A stretch of DNA of 36,969 nucleotides from Rhodothermia bacterium (GTDB lineage Bacteria > Bacteroidota > Rhodothermia > Rhodothermales > UBA2364), in NCBI GenBank assembly GCA_017303715.1, contig JAFLBZ010000042.1:1-36969 (forward strand). Direction: 5' to 3'. The notes beneath the pieces were generated by a model. It ran no database searches and was not told where the DNA came from. It saw only the letters and a list, made by a program, of their open reading frames with translations. The position numbers were made by a program, and so were the translations under genes. The first letter of the stretch is position 1; each line of letters begins with the position of its first letter. Shown here in pieces: positions 35,028-36,969 of this stretch.

Positions 35028-35062
35028 AATCGGGGTAATCTTCATGACTTACCCCGATTTTT
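35028..35062 (+). terminator. intrinsic terminator ending cassette 2
   Basis: A perfect 11-base stem (AATCGGGGTAA at 35028-35038 with TTACCCCGATT at 35049-35059) has a ten-base loop and a short T-run. It is one of the strongest terminators in the window. Confidence 0.92.
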
Positions 35063-35181
35063 AGTATCGAATAGGTGTATATTCCATTCCAAGCGAACTC
35101 TTATCCGAATAAACCATTGATTACAGGTCACTGGAAAGGAGTAGCTGATTAACCAAAGTATCTATATAGAAAGCGACCAAA

Positions 35182-36060
35182 ATGCGCAAACCAATTCTTG
35201 GATTCATCGGAACAGGTGTCATGGGTAAAAGCATGGCCGGACATTGGCTCAAGGCCGGATATGAGGTTTGGGTGTATAACCGGACGAGAGAAAAACTTCT
35301 CCCACTTATCGAAATGGGGGCAAAAGAAGCCTCTTCAGTCGCCGAAATATCCTATAAGACCGAGGTCATTGCTACCATGTTGGGCTTCCCAAATGATGTA
35401 GAACTTACCTATTTCGGGGAAGATGGACTTCTTAACAATGGAAAGGAAGGACAGCTCTTGATTGATTTTACAACTTCCTCGCCAAATTTGGCACGTATAA
35501 TTGCCGAAAAAGCAAAGGATAAGGGCCTTTTCGCATTAGATGCTCCGGTTTCTGGCGGTGATATTGGGGCACGCGAAGCAAAACTTTCCATCATGTGCGG
35601 TGGCTCGGATGGGGCTTTCGAACGTGCATTGCCCTTACTTAAGATTCTCGGCCAAAATATTCTGCATCACGGTTCGGCAGGGGCTGGTCAAGATGCGAAG
35701 ATGTGCAACCAAATCACCATTGCCGGAATGATGATGAGTGTGATGGAAGCCTTGGTCTATGCAAAGGCTTCTGGTTTAGACCCCGAAAAAATGCTTCAAT
35801 CCGTTGGCTCAGGTGCAGCTACCTCATGGACGCTCCAGAACCTGATGCCCCGTGTGCTGAACAATGACTTGAATCCGGGTTTCTTTGTTGCGCACTTTAT
35901 AAAAGATATGGACATTGCCCTTTTTGAGGCACAAAAAAAGGGATTGGAACTGCCTGCGCTTCAATTGGCTCGGAAACAATATCAACGCTTGGCTGATATG
36001 GGTTATGCACATTTGGGTACACATGCCCTCTGGTTGGTGTATGAGGACTTGTTAGGCTAA
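35182..36060 (+). CDS. 3-hydroxyisobutyrate dehydrogenase-family NAD(P)-dependent oxidoreductase
   Basis: The 292-aa protein has the N-terminal Rossmann motif GFIGTGVMG (Gly10, Gly12, Gly15), the substrate-binding signature DAPVSGGDIGAREAKLSIM and the catalytic Lys173 in GAGQDAKMCNQ. These are the features of beta-hydroxyacid dehydrogenases, including 3-hydroxyisobutyrate, tartronate semialdehyde and glyoxylate/succinic semialdehyde reductases. It would reduce or oxidise a short hydroxyacid in the cytoplasm; the substrate cannot be fixed from sequence alone. It follows the cassette 2 terminator and its end overlaps the convergent rnhB gene by nine bases. Confidence 0.9.
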   Translation: MRKPILGFIGTGVMGKSMAGHWLKAGYEVWVYNRTREKLLPLIEMGAKEASSVAEISYKTEVIATMLGFPNDVELTYFGEDGLLNNGKEGQLLIDFTTSSPNLARIIAEKAKDKGLFALDAPVSGGDIGAREAKLSIMCGGSDGAFERALPLLKILGQNILHHGSAGAGQDAKMCNQITIAGMMMSVMEALVYAKASGLDPEKMLQSVGSGAATSWTLQNLMPRVLNNDLNPGFFVAHFIKDMDIALFEAQKKGLELPALQLARKQYQRLADMGYAHLGTHALWLVYEDLLG

Positions 36061-36705
36061 GTGGTCAAAAGGTAATTGTATTTGAGGACTTTGGATTGGT
36101 GAAAGCCGGAATGTTCTACGATGTTCAGGAGTGGGGCCATGGAGGGCGATGGCGGCATAGTGGGCTTGGGTTGGATATCCTTTATGCGCATCGAAGCCAA
36201 AATCGGGGTAGCTTGTGTGTAACAACTGCATCATCCGGTCTCGTGTTACCTTGGCTATGATGGAGGCAGCGCCTATACATTGGCTTGTTGCATCACCTTT
36301 TACAATGGCCTCGGCGGTGAAGGGGCAATTCGGGATAATCCTGTTCCCATCAATAAGCAAATAATCTGGTAAAGGATTTAGTTGCTCCACAGCACGGCGC
36401 ATTGCCTCCATAGATGCCCAAAGGATATTCAAATGGTCAACTTCGGCAGGAGAACAAATCCCAATTCCCACTGAAATTGCTTTCTCCATGATTTGCTTAA
36501 AGACGGTTTCTCGTTGTTTTTTGGTCAGTTTTTTACTGTCTGTGATTTCTGGAAGTGCAAGGTTAGGTGGCAAAACTACCGAAGCAGCCACTACAGGGCC
36601 AGCCAAACAACCACGTCCAGCCTCGTCCACGCCGGCAAGGAAGTTTATCGCTTCATTTTGGTAGTATCTTTGATCAAATTCAAATCCAGCCGAATGAGGA
36701 GTCAT
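36052..36705 (-). CDS. rnhB: ribonuclease HII
   Basis: From the ATG at 36705 the protein has 217 residues; a GTG at 36726 would add seven. The active-site residues are present: Asp27-Glu28 in GVDEAGRG, Asp119 in YLLIDGNR and Asp138 in VKGDATSQ. The conserved GAASIIAKVTRDRMM and HKGYPTQAHYAA follow. The enzyme cuts RNA in RNA-DNA hybrids and starts the removal of ribonucleotides misinserted in DNA. The last nine bases overlap the end of the oppositely directed dehydrogenase gene, so the two transcripts are antisense at their 3' ends. Confidence 0.96.
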   Translation of the reverse strand: MTPHSAGFEFDQRYYQNEAINFLAGVDEAGRGCLAGPVVAASVVLPPNLALPEITDSKKLTKKQRETVFKQIMEKAISVGIGICSPAEVDHLNILWASMEAMRRAVEQLNPLPDYLLIDGNRIIPNCPFTAEAIVKGDATSQCIGAASIIAKVTRDRMMQLLHTSYPDFGFDAHKGYPTQAHYAAIALHGPTPEHRRTFRLSPIQSPQIQLPFDHLA

Positions 36706-36814
36706 ATTAAAGTTGCGGTCATGCACAAATTTTTGGGTGATAAAATGCCGAATAAGCTACCGCCAAATAACCCAAGGATCGCCTTTTTAGATAAAATATG
36801 AAGGTGCAGGGCAG

Positions 36815-36969
36815 TTATAAGGTCACATCCTCCAAATGTTCTGCCATCATGGCTTTTCCGTACAAATCAAGAAGTTGGTCGGAGTTGGCCTTTCGGATGG
36901 CTTCATGCCATACATCGGGCAAAGGGCCAAATTTAGCCATCAACGCCTCTATCAAATGCTGACCCATTT
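36815..36969 (-). CDS. 3' end of a gene with a DUF4351-like C-terminal tail (partial)
   Basis: The minus strand is open from the window edge to a TAA at 36815-36817. At least 50 residues are visible, with the pattern LIEALMAKFGPLPDVWHEAI and then QLLDLYGKAMMAEHLEDV. A short helical tail of the form L...(K/R)FGPLP...I..A....L..........A..LEDV is typical of DUF4351 tails, often found on Rpn/PD-(D/E)XK nuclease-like transposase relatives. The upstream part is outside the window, so the main domain is unknown. An ATG at 36967-36965 could also make this a complete 50-residue gene. Confidence 0.6.
   Translation of the reverse strand, partial: MGQHLIEALMAKFGPLPDVWHEAIRKANSDQLLDLYGKAMMAEHLEDVTL

Overview
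The window looks like a chromosomal segment from a bacterium of the Bacteroidota/FCB group. A Rhodothermota- or Ignavibacteriota-like lineage fits better than a classical gut Bacteroides. The reasons are: two TonB-dependent receptors with an N-terminal carboxypeptidase-regulatory-like domain and no SusD partner; C-terminal type IX secretion (T9SS) sorting domains of the NYPNPFNPxTT type; two PorV/PorQ-family outer-membrane proteins; a NagB-PIG-L fusion; and few clear Shine-Dalgarno sites. The lineage is an inference from gene content. No tRNA, rRNA, CRISPR array or insertion sequence was recognised.

Layout. Positions 1-822 hold a short hypothetical gene without an export signal, preceded by an AT-rich repeat. 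Positions 823-2724 encode the glucosamine-6-phosphate deaminase-like/PIG-L fusion, followed by a strong terminator. Positions 3113-10849 form surface cassette 1: TonB-dependent receptor, 696-aa exoprotein with a T9SS-like tail, PorV-family protein, and a lipoprotein with an IPT-like domain and a predicted propeller. An MFS transporter (10919-12187), trigger factor (12326-13849) and ClpP (14003-14683) follow on the same strand.

Positions 15012-23122 are a block of minus-strand genes. In transcription order they are a parvulin-like PPIase, acyl-CoA thioesterase, RmlD-like reductase, seryl-tRNA synthetase, cysteine desulfurase and a secreted M1 metallopeptidase. Several are tightly coupled by overlapping stop and start codons.

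Positions 23189-35003 form a second surface locus. It has two T9SS cargo proteins, each built from an internally duplicated domain, then surface cassette 2: TonB-dependent receptor, 1067-aa exoprotein with a T9SS-like tail, and PorV-family protein. The window ends with a beta-hydroxyacid dehydrogenase, ribonuclease HII and the 3' end of a minus-strand gene whose tail resembles DUF4351.

The most interesting feature is the repeated order receptor-exoprotein-PorV in two loci about 19 kb apart. The two exoproteins share a recognisable core and the two PorV proteins have the same predicted length. I infer that each cassette is a self-contained surface module in which a receptor is paired with its own exported partner and its own T9SS shuttle paralogue. 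No core T9SS translocon or motor gene is in the window, so that machinery must lie elsewhere.
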